From Hysterangium stoloniferum (Eukaryota; Basidiomycota; Agaricomycetes; Hysterangiales; Hysterangiaceae): DNA of 64,000 nucleotides. The notes beneath the pieces are model-generated. The model was not told the origin of the DNA, did no database searches, and was given only the letters and a program-made list of their open reading frames with translations. The stretch covers positions 414,184 to 478,183 of the forward strand of contig WHVD01000065.1 in the NCBI GenBank assembly GCA_015178975.1, read 5' to 3'. Below are positions 10,697 to 23,000 of this stretch, piece after piece. Position 1 is the first letter of the stretch. Every line of letters begins with the position of its first letter. Position numbers and translations under genes: made by a program.

Positions 10697-13638
10697 ATGT
10701 TGTTGACAACTTCAGCTCGGTCTGCCAAAATCAGATCGACAATAAGCTCTAACACCGTCCGGAAGCTTGTCCCTAGTAGTGCTCTCGCCTCTCGTAACAT
10801 CACTAATGCTACGGCTGTTATTGAGAGACAACCTTTACGAAGTAAGCATAATACCAAGGGGGTTGCACAATATACACAAACACGTGGATACGCTGATGGT
10901 TAGATGTCTCTTAAATTGCAACGACGCAGTCTTTGATTATTCCAATCACAATACTTAGCATTTGAACCAGCATTAGTGACGGCACAGCGGAAACCCCTCT
11001 TTGATAAGATACTCATAGCAAACAGGTCTGTCATATGCTCAAAGGTGTTCCTGGACGTTCTCATACATTTCGAATGCAGAGGCGAGATCGCGTGTCGTGT
11101 CATTCGTACTGCCAAACGGTTAGGTATCAAGACGGTCGCGGTTTACAGCGATGTTGAGAGTAACGCACTGCACGTCCGAATGGTACGTCTCAGTAAGATA
11201 CAGACTTCTTTGTTATCGCCTCTAATATCCCCCACAGGCTGACGAGGCTTATTGTATTGGTCCAGCACCTTCGGCAATGAGCTATGTAGGCACAAAGTTG
11301 ACCTCCCGCCACACATGACCGATATTCCAGCAGTTACGAGCAGATAAGATTATTGAAGTTGCACACGAGACTGGCGCACAAGCCATCCACCCCGGGTAGA
11401 TAAATTCTTACTAACTCACCCGTCGCCTTTAATATTTCGAATTGTTTAGCTATGGGTTCCTCAGTGAAAATGCGGCATTCGCAGGGCGGTTAGCTTCAGA
11501 GGGGTTGGTCTTTATCGGGCCTCCCGCCAGCGCTATTAGGAGCATGGGCTCGAAGAGGTAATTCTTCCGATATTTGTTTTGAGATTGACTGATATTTGGC
11601 ATCGCAGCGAGTCAAAGGACATAATGATAGGTGAGCTGACACCCAATATGTACATGTAGACGAACTCACGCTTTGTAGCGGCTAATGTCCCTTGTGTGCC
11701 TGGATACCACGGCGAAGCTCAAGATACCGAGACACTTCTCAAAGCAGCATCCAGTATGGGTTATCCGGTTCTAATTAAAGCCGTCCTCGGAGGTGGCGGT
11801 AAAGGCATGCGAATCGTGCGATCTGCGGACGAATTCCCTGAGGCTTTGGAATCTGCGCGTAGAGAAGCTATTAAGGCTTTTGGTGATGACAGAGTTTTGG
11901 TCGAAACCTACATTGAGCGACCGAGGCATGTCGAGGTTCAGGTATTTGGGGATATGATGGGGAATGTCGTGAGCCTTTGGGAGAGGGATTGTTCGGTCCA
12001 GCGGAGACATCAAAAGATTATTGAGGAGGTAGATGATGTTTGAAACTCTATTGGAGTGGGGAATGTCTGACATGCTTTGGCAGGCTCCCGCTCCGGGTCT
12101 TGCGCAAGACATCAGGGCAGACTTGAGTGCCAAAGCTGTTGCTGCCGCCAAAGCTGTGAACTATGTCGGTGCTGGTACGGTGGAATTCATTTTTGACAAT
12201 GATACCCAGAAATTCTATTTTATGGAAATGTGAGTGCGCTGTGATACGTGTACTAACTCATTTTTATTGTTTATTAGGAATACCCGGCTGCAGGTTGAAG
12301 TACGGTGATTCTTGCAGTTATTTTCATCATGCTCATCAGAGCTCTTCTAGCACCCTATTACGGAGATGATAACTGGTCAAGATCTCGTAGAATGGCAGTT
12401 AGAGGTGCTTTAACAACACAGGGGAAAGTTACAAATTGACATTTTAAACGTAGGTCGCCTCAGGAAACCCTCTGCCCCTCATGCAGTCTGAAATACCCCT
12501 ACTCGGACATGCCTTCGAAGCCCGAATATACGCAGAGAACCCTCGTAATAACTTTCTTCCCGACGTCGGTCCCCTCTTACATTTATCCACACCGCTCCCT
12601 GCAACAAATTTGCGATTAGAGCAAGGGTTTGAACAAGGCTCTAATATCGAAGTGTATTATGATCCGATGATTGCGAAGCTTGTAACACACGGTAGGGATC
12701 GTACAGAGGCTCTGCGCGTTTTACGGAAAGCGCTGCAGGAATACAAGGTTGTTGGAGTGTCGACCAATATCGAGTTTCTTCATAGTCTAGCTGCGCATCC
12801 AGCGTTTATCGGCGGCGAAGTGGAAACAGGATTCATTGCGGTATTGTTCCCTCCTTCATTATCCCGTCATGAAACTGATTGAAATGGATAGAAACACCAT
12901 GATACTCTTTTCCCTGATCTTTCCCATACTGCTCCGGAGATTTTTGCACTTGCCGCCATGTTCTTGGCCATACGAGATCGCCCTTCAGTCACTACTCATA
13001 GTTCACCATGGAGCTCCTTAGGAGGGAAACGATTCGGCGGAGAGCCATATGAACGTTTCATCACGCTCCAGACGGATGCACAAGGATTGCCCACCACTGT
13101 TCGACTTGCACCGACTGCCTCTGATACCTTCGACGTTACCGTCAGCACCCCATCGGGGGAAACAGCATTCTCTTCCGTTAATGCGTCTCTATTGGACGCC
13201 ACCACCCTATATTCAGTTATAAATGGCACCAGGCTACATACAACCATTGTTTCTCAGCCGCCTCCGCCGACTCCACCCATGACGTCTATATTGACTGCCA
13301 CGGCTGAACGTCTGCACCTCTTTTTCGACGGACACAAGACGACCCTTTTGCTTCCCGCACCCAAATGGTTGCAGGAGAAGGGCAATGCCGCGTTCAAAGC
13401 AGCTAAAGGAGGCATCAGAGCACCAATGCCGAGCTTAGTCGTCGACGTGAAGGTTAGTCCAGGTGATACCGTTGAGAAAGGCCAGGTGGTTGTCATTTTG
13501 GAAAGCATGAAAACGGAGACGTTGTTACGGGCGGATAATGCAGGCGTAGTGAAGAGCGTTGGGTGTAAGAAAGGGGAGATGGTTGAAGAGGGCAAAGAAT
13601 TGGTTGATATTATATTTGAGGAATCTCCTTCAAGTTGA
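10697..13638 (+). CDS. Methylcrotonoyl-CoA carboxylase, biotin-bearing alpha subunit (mitochondrial)
   Basis: Thirteen exons keep one frame and give 768 residues, close to the roughly 725 of animal MCC-alpha: 10697-10898, 10971-11025, 11080-11182, 11238-11285, 11334-11395, 11450-11557, 11608-11630, 11679-12028, 12084-12229, 12278-12299, 12351-12404, 12454-12840, 12892-13638. The first exon is Arg/Ser-rich without acidic residues, as in a mitochondrial presequence. The biotin carboxylase core follows: [14 protein letters not shown], the glycine loop [19 protein letters not shown] and EMNTRLQVEHP. The C-terminal carrier domain has ESMKTE with the biotinyl Lys near 727, where most families have AMKM. 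The enzyme carboxylates 3-methylcrotonyl-CoA in leucine breakdown and needs a beta subunit, which is not in this window. The exon 5 acceptor is ambiguous between 11331 and 11334. Confidence 0.95.
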
Positions 13639-13738
13639 TTCAAATTACGATATTAACATTTTTTTCGCCAATTGCAATATATCTGCCATGAAATACATTT
13701 AGATTGCGATATAGTCGAGGTTCATCGATTATCCCTCA

Positions 13739-13974
13739 CACAGCCGGCATTTAAAAGTTTTCGTAAGAAAATGGTGAGAAAACGGTGATCCGGCAGATTT
13801 TCTCAGCATTCAATATCAGATAAAACTGTGAAAAAATGAAGTCACGGTTTCCATGCGGTATGATAACCGTGAGAAAATGTTGGCGCATCATTTTCTCACG
13901 GCCTTGGCATTAATCGGATGTATCATTTTCTCACAGATATTCAATGCTGAGAAAACCTTCAGATGCCGGCTGTG
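13739..13974. mobile_element. Short MITE with 3-bp target duplication, between carboxylase and aspartic protease
   Basis: Ends CACAGCCGGCAT (13739-13750) and ATGCCGGCTGTG (13963-13974) are perfect inverted repeats flanked by TCA on both sides. Inside, TCTCAGCATTCAATATC and its complement near 13936 form a second arm pair. CCGTGAGAAAATG (13867-13879) pairs perfectly with 13889-13901. The motif GAGAAAA or its complement recurs about six times. The 3-bp duplication fits PIF/Harbinger- or CACTA-type non-autonomous elements; the family is undetermined. It occupies 236 of the 366 bp between the two genes. Confidence 0.8.
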
Positions 13975-14004
13975 TCAGCGCAACTCGGACGAGACTCCAA
14001 GACC

Positions 14005-15908
14005 ATGTTGTCACAATGGTGGTGCATTATCCTTTTTATGTTTCAATCCATACTGCCCGCCAAAGCCCAGGATGACGTGCCTGTATTGAAGCTCGTCTCT
14101 CGGAAACGATCTTGGCAGCAATCGTCAGGGTCTCACTCCACTGCCAGACGATCTGTGAACGCGTCGGAACCGCTGCTGGATTACTTCAACGGGACAGACC
14201 TTCAGTGAGTGAACGCTGGCTTTCCATAATCATATCATGTAGCTCACAAGAAATATACAGATGGTATGGAAATGTCAGCTTTGGAACACCGATGCAGACT
14301 TTCACAGTTGTTTTTGATACTGGTTCATCTGCGGCTGTAAGCTTTACGAGTCTCGTTCAATCCTAGATACTTATTACGCACACTTTCCGTAGGAAATCCC
14401 TGGTGAGTCGATTTATTTTCAGTAAATTCCAGTACTGAAGGTCAGGTATTCATGACAAATATGTCAGGGGTCGACTGCAAAGAGTGCCAGAACCAGCGTG
14501 TATTTAATACTACTGCTAGCTCTACCTTTGTAGATCTAGGTATTACGACCAGCATTAATTTCTCGACAGGTAATGTAGATCCTAAATTATCGCATCCGTG
14601 TGACTTCACCTGTTTTTAGGCGTCGGCGTGGATCCAAGTAAGTTCGCATTATTGAGCTAAAATAAGACATTGTCTGAGTGAATTATTTACAGGCGTGAGT
14701 AGATCTCATGTCTGTTTCGGGTCATGTGAATACTGGTCTCAAAACAGTTAAGGATTTTGAAAGTTTGACTGTCAAAGCTGTCAGCGACACCTTCACTGTT
14801 CTCAATTTCTCGGCGCCCAACACGACGTTCAACTTGATAACGTCTCAATCCAGTGGCTTCGTAAGTTTTCTTGAAAGTAATAATTTTATTATACTCAGAA
14901 ATCTCTATCACTAGTTCGCCAATCCCTTTGACGGAATTGTGGTGCGTAGATAGCTAGCCATCGAATTTACTAAAGCTCACGGATAACCTTAAAACCATGT
15001 GCATCAAGGGTATGGGCTACTCACCGAATTTGACTGTCTATCAAGCCCTAAAAAAGAATGATAAACCAGGTGGACTTCATATCACAACCCCCTAAATATA
15101 TGAGCTAATTTAGCGATTTGCAGCAATATTTGGTCTATCTTTAACGGCTGAAAGTGTTGGAAATGCCGAACTTACTCTTGGTGGATTTGACAGTTCAAAG
15201 GTGACGGGGGATCTTCGATTTGTGCCGATTATCAAGCCAGAGACCCTACCGGCATTTTGGGCTCTCGAAACATCTGCTATCTCCGTAAACGGCAGAGTTG
15301 CGACTAATGTTTCACAGCGTTTGGATATCATTTTCGATTCTGGAACAAGCAATTGCGTGTTCCCAAAGGTTATCACGGAAGTAAGTTAAACTCTCGGCCA
15401 AGTCACTAGCAGACATCCTTAGATCTATCTTCAGGCATTGTATGCCATGATATCCCCAAAGATCATTGCACACGGATCCCTTGGTGCTTATGGCGTACAG
15501 TGTTCTGAAATTAGCTCGATCGCTACCAATATCAGCTTTACATTTCATGATACAGCAAGTCGGCCATTCGACCTGGTCATACCACCAGAAGAATTCAATC
15601 TAGGGCCTTTCCACGATGATCCTACTATTTGTCAGACGGTAATTAATGCCTTAGAGGGATTTAATATCCTGGGAGGGTCAGTATTAAAACACTACTGTAA
15701 GGACCATTCCCATAGTTCAATGATGCATTGATGTTGACACTGAGTTATTACTACAGATAGTGTATGGGACGTTGATAACGCGCAAATGGGATTCTCAATC
15801 AACTCTTCATTAGCAGTAGCTCAAAACCGTGCATCAAGTGCTGTCCCTGATGTCGCCAGAGTTATATTTTTCGCTGTAGCTCTATTATCTGGTCTTTTAT
15901 ACCTTTAA
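14005..15908 (+). CDS. Secreted, probably GPI-anchored aspartic protease (A1 family)
   Basis: The start at 14005 gives MLSQWWCIILFMFQSILPAKA, a clean signal peptide; an upstream ATG at 13963 in the same frame lies inside the MITE end and adds 14 polar residues. Exons include 14005-14204, 14261-14336, a 10-bp micro-exon at 14393-14402, 14441-14569 and 14620-14637. Boundaries between 14640 and 15120 are less certain. The two catalytic motifs are VVFDTGSS in exon 2 and IIFDSGTS near 15335. The C-terminal lobe continues to 15908 and ends in a Ser/Ala-rich stretch plus a hydrophobic tail (FFAVALLSGLLYL) with no charged residue after it, as in GPI-anchored yapsin-like enzymes. A secreted soluble protease is the alternative. 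Confidence 0.87.
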
Positions 15909-16805
15909 ATTTATGAATAACTTAGGTACCATGGCATGACCATGTACTTTCCGCTGCATTTTGGTTGTTGATGTCATATACTAAACCTTCCTATACTGGA
16001 AAGAATCTTTAAAAACCTTGTGGACTCTGACATACTCTTGGCGAACCAACAATATCAAGGTGGGTATTTTAAATTTCATTTTCACTCCGGCGTCAGGCCG
16101 GCTTCTCGCGGGATTCATACTAATGGCACAGTAATAGATGCTATAAGTATAGTAAACCAATCAGATTGCCTTTCGAAAACCACCTGAGAACTACTCGCTG
16201 GGCCAAAGTTACCACCAAAATATCGATGACATTTTAAATGGCAAGGATCTTTCCTGTCTCAGATCTTGATCGCCGTTGATACCTGGCAAAAAGGACACCC
16301 CTTATCATAGGGGACATATTCCCAATAACGTCCCTTAAACCGTAGCAGTGGTACTGAAAGGGACACGGTGAATGCTTTTCTAATGTCGGTGGCTATCTCG
16401 ATTATTAGAGACCATCAAGTGAAACGCGTTATTATGTAATTGGGAGGCGGATGTCAGTGGGGAAGCCTAAGGGAAGATGTCCTTTCAAGTTGGGTTCAGA
16501 TGGTGTTTCCGGTTACTAGTGGGTTCTGGTGGTGATGGAATGGAATGGTAAATGGTTCCTTTTTTTGGTCCAGAGATAGTTGATCTGATGGTCAACTTGT
16601 AGATATTGACGGCGTATGACTAGAACTACTATCCCTGAGCCCTCAGGAGTTATATCGCTATATCTGTCACTACCACAAAAAATTTCTCATAATAATGGAC
16701 AATCAGCCCATCCATATTGGTGTGACACCTGTGACAGGGACAATGACGCCAAGTGTTAGTATTTATTTTATAGCTTCTCACACAGTCTCTGAATCACCGT
16801 AGAGG
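15909..16805. other. Intergenic, no gene seen
   Basis: No ORF with family resemblance, TIR or RNA signal was found between the protease stop and the HIT gene start. Confidence 0.5.
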
Positions 16806-17527
16806 ATGGCAACCAAGTGAGTGATGGCGGAAGAGCGTAATATCCAATAACCAACATTCCAATAGGTCTTTAGCAAGTTGCATATTCTGTAAGATTATTA
16901 AGAGTATGTGGTAAAAATGAAGAACCGGGTCATCGATTGACTGTGTTTTCAGGCGAGATCCCAAGCTTCAAGCTTGTTGAAACAGAGTTATCGTGAATAT
17001 ACCTTCCTTTCATGTTTTATATATCACCTAAACTGCGATAGTTACTCCTTCCTCGACATCGGCCCGCTTTCTAAAGGACACGCTGTAATCATCCCGAAGT
17101 GTAGAGCATTCCACAAAATTACTTGGGTACTAATCAGGTGCTGATTGATATCTGAAGATCACGGAGAAAAGCTGCATGACATTCCCGACGAGTACCTCAC
17201 TGATGCGATGCCGATTGCTAAGAAAATTGCCCAGGCTCTAGGGTGCGTGGATTATAATATTCTGCAGGTGAGTTATTTCAAGCCTGGTACATCAACAACG
17301 TATTTATTTTTACAGAACAACGGAGAAATTTCACATCAGGTATTGGCGATATTCTGTCGATGAGGTTGTCATACTCAGCTTTCCGCCCTTAGGTGGTGAA
17401 ACATGTACATTTCCACGTTATTCCAAAGCCTAACGCAGAAGAAGGCCTCATTGTGGGCTGGCCCCAACAGAAGCCCACAATGGACGAGCTTAAAGCAATC
17501 CATGAGGAGATAAAGACCCGCCTATAG
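16806..17527 (+). CDS. HIT-family nucleotide hydrolase, HINT branch
   Basis: Seven exons (16806-16816, 16866-16903, 16953-16992, 17042-17100, 17158-17267, 17316-17339, 17393-17527) join in frame to 138 residues, the usual HINT length. The protein starts MATKSLASCIFCKII. It carries GPLSKGHAVIIPK, the block NNGEISHQVVKHVHFHVIPK with the histidine triad His98-Val-His100-Phe-His102, and ends with the C-terminal GW segment typical of HINT1/Hnt1. Such enzymes hydrolyse adenosine phosphoramidates and AMP-lysine type conjugates; here this is inferred from family. The first exon codes for only three full codons, which is why a simple ORF search misses the start. It converges on the 2H phosphoesterase gene with 61 bp between the stops. 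Confidence 0.93.
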
Positions 17528-17588
17528 AGAAATCAGAGTGTACAATTACAAACGAACTAATGATTCAGTTGAATTAGACTGCTCCTTT

Positions 17589-18646
17589 TTAAACTACAGC
17601 CAGGTCGTTCGCAACTTGTGGCTCATGATCCTGCAAAGATATTGCTCCGATATGACGATATGCACCATTATCAGTTTTACTACCCATCTCGCATAATTGC
17701 ACTTCAAACACAGACCAAGTTCCCAAATTTATCTTCAAGGGTCCCGTCTTATTTATGTTGGCTTCACCGTGCTCTTGTAAGATATCTACCATCGCGGGAG
17801 ACGAAACAACAGCTGGGAAAGAAAACGGTACCCGCTGATTGTTTCCCCAGCGTTTACCGTTTGATTTCTTAAGACCCGTGTTCTTTCGATAGACTGTGTT
17901 TATCAGGGTACAGTGAAGCTATTATTGGGCATCAGCTATGGTGCAGCGATGCCAGCTCATGTTAAGCCATGTTTATTTTACCTTCAGTGGCCGGTCATCT
18001 TGGAGCATCCTGGCCCCCTTGAAAGTCGAGTGAATCAAATCTGTGGTTTAATATTTAATCGTAGGAAAGATCCTGTCCCGTTGTTTCAAAAACATACTAC
18101 ACACGGTGGCCAGTCGTTTTCCTGCCTCACTTGTCAAGTCAGGGCCAGCCCACAGGACATGGGATTGCTCTGGACTTTGATTCGGCTTCGAGCGCATAAC
18201 ATCCATAGATTCCAGAGGGATCATTAATTCCTCGCCATTCAATATCGTCATTATAGGTATCCGGAGACTATGGAGCAAGTTTAAGGCATCCTTAACTGTG
18301 TGGGAAATTGGGGACTCATCAGCAGGTTTCAGAGTTGTGGTATTGTCTATTGCATCTCCCATTAAAGCGCCTTCATCCCGCTTTTTTTCAGCTCCAGAAT
18401 TTTCTATCATCGTATTCGAGTTAAGGCTGAGGACGCCAAGAGTAATATGAAGGCTGCCTGGCCTGATAATGATGGATTCATCAAGCCCAGGAATCGGAGG
18501 CGACGTTCCAAGAAGGGTTGTAGATATACGATTCCAAGTTTCATGCAATGCAGCATGGTGGCCCTGTATCACTTAGATACTAGTAACAGTTGACACCTGA
18601 CTCTTACAATGGGCAGTGAAATAACTATGTTAGAATGTTGTTCCAT
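17589..18646 (-). CDS. 2H phosphoesterase, ASCC1/AKAP7-NLS-like
   Basis: Four minus-strand exons (18646-18608, 18563-18098, 18040-17982, 17918-17589) give 297 residues in one frame. The first exon (MEQHSNIVISLPI) joins the next at Gly-His-His, matching the LSLPLGHH start of this family. The two catalytic H-x-T motifs are SLHITLG (His52, Thr54) and LHCTLINT (His190, Thr192). The C-terminal part resembles the LG..W.V..V.LCEMGS region of AKAP7-like proteins. Proteins of this fold act on cyclic phosphates of RNA or oligonucleotides; the substrate here is unknown. The 44-bp first intron is short but has GT-AG ends. No KH domain is seen, unlike full ASCC1. Confidence 0.87.
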
Positions 18647-19808
18647 TGTCAATACGAAATAAAATTGTAACATCCTGCTCACAATGAGTTAATCTCGGTT
18701 TCTTTGGGGGGAAACGGGAAATTGTTGATGAAGAGAATGCTTTGCGTTCGATTGTTACTCCGAGTGACATGGCGGTTTGACTAGCTTTCTTAAATCAAGT
18801 AGACAACGGATACACAGGAGGTTGAAGCAGAATGAGGGTGAAGGTTCGAGCGGAGCTGTCAACGGTGACGGAGTTTTATTCGGCAGAAAGCTTTTTGCAT
18901 AACTGTTCGTGTCCACTCACATTTTCTTTATGTTGCGGAGGTCCAAGTAATGAAAATCAAATTTTTCAGTGTACTGAGTGTTAGATCCTCTAACTCTCTT
19001 AATGTGATACATAGTTTGTATATGCAATGATATATTCAGTGATGTGGCAACTTCAATGATACGTTTCACAGTAGAGCATTCTTTGATGTATTTTTCATTT
19101 CAGGAAGCTCGCAAAATACTCAACGAAAATACTCCAAAAATACGCGAGAAAAGCTACCGTGAAACTCCCTAATGTTGTTTCAATGAGGCGTTACAACATA
19201 GCGCGAGTCGTTGAAGGCTTGCACACGACTAAGTGGTGCGACCGCCGCGGGCTAACCAACACAGAGTCAAAAAGTCAACAGAATCATCTCACATTTATGA
19301 TCCGAGAGGCGGATACTAGTACGCTTTCACCGTTGTGTAGTAATTGTAAGTTCCCACACAGATCTGAGAGAATAACAGGGGCGAAAGATAATAGATTGTA
19401 CTTGACGCATTAAAGATATGCCACCATTAAAGGAATACAGCGAGAGGAGGGAATTGGACATGTTTTAAGGCAACGAACAGAATGGCTGCCGAGGTATAAG
19501 TAGTACGCAGTCTGGGGATGAAATCTGAGAATACAATCTCCGGTCCTGTTAAATGTAACATGTGTCGCTTAATAATAATGTCTATCAGTGAGGCGCAAAA
19601 CCTGTAGTATTCTTTATAAGTACATGCGATTGACAGCATCCAATAGTTATCAACATGGGAACCGGTGGAGTGGTGGAAACCAAATATTGTTGGGTGATCA
19701 TAAGTCTCACTTACCTACTGACAAAGCAGTGGTGAGATCTGCAGTTTGAATCCTATCTCTTCCAAGCCTTCTCGGCTGCTCCAGCTACGCATGCTACAGC
19801 TTACAGGG
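18647..19808. other. Intergenic, no gene seen
   Basis: No supported gene. A frame at 19159-19413 has no motif. The right edge borders the MULE target duplication. Confidence 0.5.
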
Positions 19809-19817
19809 TTTTAGTAG
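19809..19817. repeat. 9-bp target-site duplication of the MULE, left copy
   Basis: TTTTAGTAG at 19809-19817 is repeated exactly at 24184-24192 on the far side of the element. A 9-bp duplication is the hallmark of Mutator-like transposition. Confidence 0.85.
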
Positions 19818-20040
19818 GAGTATATACATAATCTGTAAGAGTCGAGTCATGTACATGCACATGACCACCCACATTCACCCACATCGATAACCTGGGATAA
19901 CCCCCACATGATCTGTTAACCCCCATGAGTAAAAATACAAATAAACAAATCACAACAAAGTGTGATCTCTGTGACACAACATGTCAATATCACAGTCAGG
20001 ACACGTCACACACCCTGCTTCCTGCTTCCATTCTCAACTG

Positions 20041-23000
20041 ATGTCTTCCAGCTCAATCAACCTGTCAAGCCTTCTCAAAGTGGCAGGAGATGACATTATC
20101 AGAGTGTATCGGACAAAAGTGAGTGTATAAATATTTACGCCTTGGAGTGTGGACAACAGCTAAATTGATTGTTAATTCTTTCAGTACTTCACTACTGGTA
20201 TCATTGAAGCATCTGGCGACTTTCTTTCCAACAAGAATTGGGTAAATGCTGAAAATTTCCAGCATTTCGTAGTTGAATGGCTCCAGGTTCCCACACCGTG
20301 TACTCCACAGATCATCGAGTCTTCAACATCTGCAAGTGCACTTCCATTGAGACAGTATAAACGACAGCGGGGATCATCAACATCTTCTGAGCATTCAGTG
20401 GTGATAGCCAGTAAGCTTCATATTCCCTCCAGATGTTCTTTGCTAATTTTCATGAGATAAACGACTGCGGAGAGTATCTAGATCTTCTGAATATCCTCCT
20501 CCAATCACCTGGGTGACCCCAAGTAAGCTTTATATTTTCTCAGTCAGCTCCATTTTTGCTAATATTCATTAGATAAATCTACTGGCACACCAGCCAAAAA
20601 GCATGCCCAGTATTCCAAACATCAAGCAATGACTGATGCTGGCTGGATACAGATCACACACCAACAATGGGTCAAGCAGCTGGTTGAACTGACAGAAATT
20701 CCTACGACCTGGCCAATTCCTATGGAAGGTGAATCCATAGGATATATTCTTGATCTGACCAACAGCGCCTTCAAATTTATTGATTCCAATGGTAATCCAC
20801 TCTCCATGGCAGCTATTATTAAGAACAAGTGTTCATTCTCATTCTTGATTTTAATATCTTATTATTATTATTTATATGTAAGTGCGTTGATGGTTGGGGT
20901 GATGGAAGTGGTGGAACCAAAGACACTGGCCCTGTCGTCTTCCCCCTTGGCAAGATCAAAACTCAACGAGCTATTCATGTTTGCTGTGGACATTTTATGT
21001 GCTCACATGTGGATTCATCCTTATTCTTCAAGTATGAGCACTATAGTGATGATTTCAAGACCTTTGAGGAGATCCACAATGCACAGATGGCCAATAATGC
21101 AGCTGAAGCAGATTCGGTTATTGGTGTGGCTGCAGCGTAAGTCCTTATTATCTTTATATTCACTTCATTAGCTTTAATGAGATTTGTTTAAGTTTTTATA
21201 ATAGTGTTGCATTTCAAACATGTAAATTCAATGACGGAAAATGTAAGGGGCAGCCAATCATCCAGACTTTTGAACGTGTAAGTTTAAGATTCTTTTTTAT
21301 TTATACATTTCAACAGTGCTGTTCTTTAGATGACGGCATTTGGCAAGGATCAATTCATTGGATGCTCAGCAAGGCAACCTGCCAAAGATAAACATGCCCA
21401 CATTTTTTTCTCAATCCCACTCCATGTCTCCCAGTCCACATTAAATGATATTTTTACTACCCAGGGTTCCACATCTCGGGATACTGAAAAGTACACAGGT
21501 CCATGCTATTATACCATCCCACCAACTGTTGGCTTGAAGCAGGAGAAATGCCATAAGTCTCAGTTCATTATTATACATATACACATATATTGTTAATTTA
21601 TTATCTAGCCCACATACATTTTGAAAATGGCAAATTACTTAATGGCCTCATCACCCGGCATCAGTGCCCCACTCAGATTATAATATGTACCCCAATTGAT
21701 CATTCCATTCAAAAAGCTGTCATCATAACCACACCTGGACTCCCCTACAATCATCCCCCTTACACATTGCAAAAACTAACATTTGAGGCAACTGAACTCT
21801 ATGTGGAGGCAATTGAGGCGGTTGGGCTTCTTGGTTCAACAGTGGGACTGATTGATCGAGGTCAGTGGTTCTTTCCATTTACTTGCCTTTTTATTGAGCA
21901 TTATCATTATTAATGCTGTAGCTCCAACCACAAAAGCTCTGCTTGCATCACAAAAGGCCACTGACAGCAAGGCCACCAGCAGTCTCACACGACACCAAGT
22001 CAAACAGCACATTCTCAGTGGGATGAAACAAAAGCAATATCCCGAGGGAAAGGATATAGCAGGTATGAGTTTTTTTAATTTGTTCTCATCTCGTTCTGAC
22101 ATTTAATATACCAGGTGTAAAGCACATGTATGAAAATATTGAGTTGAAACGGCCTGTGCAGGAGCGATACATCCAATCCATGCATAGTGAATTATGTAAT
22201 GACGGTAATGATCAGATTGACGTTGTTGTAACAATGCTCCCTGATCTTGCAGAGCTTGTCCACAATGTCACCTCTACTCAGCATGATACTACATATAAGT
22301 GTGTATTTGGAGCATTCAATGAGTGGGAGATTGTGATATGGCATCCATATTTGTGCCGCCGTGAGTCCACTTATTCTTTAATCCTTATTTTTATTGAACT
22401 TTGTGGTTACTCAGGTGTAGCAATAGGATGCATCTACTGCAATCGTGAAACTCGACAGGCCTACCGTTTAATTTGGACAGAATGGTTCAAGGCCATCGAG
22501 CATGTCACTAACAAAAGTGTCAAATTCAAGCCCTTCACAAGGAAGGCAAACATGCTATCTTCATGGTGGATGGTTCTGCTCCACAAATGCAAGGCCTTGG
22601 TGACTTCTTGTTAACTCAAAATGATCCCATGGTCAGCAGGATTGCGACAAAGGATCCACAAATTATAGTTCAGTATTGTAGTCGCATTTGCAACATACAT
22701 TGCCAACGGTATGTCTTTACTTTTCTTGTGACTTTGGTCTAATTGGCTTTCTAGAGGGGTTGATCCTCTAAAGGCAGTTTGTTCGCATGAAGATTACAAC
22801 CGCATTGCTCACTTTCAATATATCACAACACAGGAGAAGATGGATGAATTTACAGCTTGGTGCTTGGGGCATGAACAACTGAAAGTCCGAGGTATTTACT
22901 TTTTCTAAAACACTTACACCGTTATTACTTATTTTGGTTCTGCAGACTGGTGGCAGAACAAGCTTGCATATCCATGGTACATCCCTGCACTGTGCCACCA

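Noticed and set aside
12996..13643. Minus-strand frames across the last carboxylase exon
   Set aside because: The sense frame carries the biotin-carrier domain; the antisense frames are shadows.
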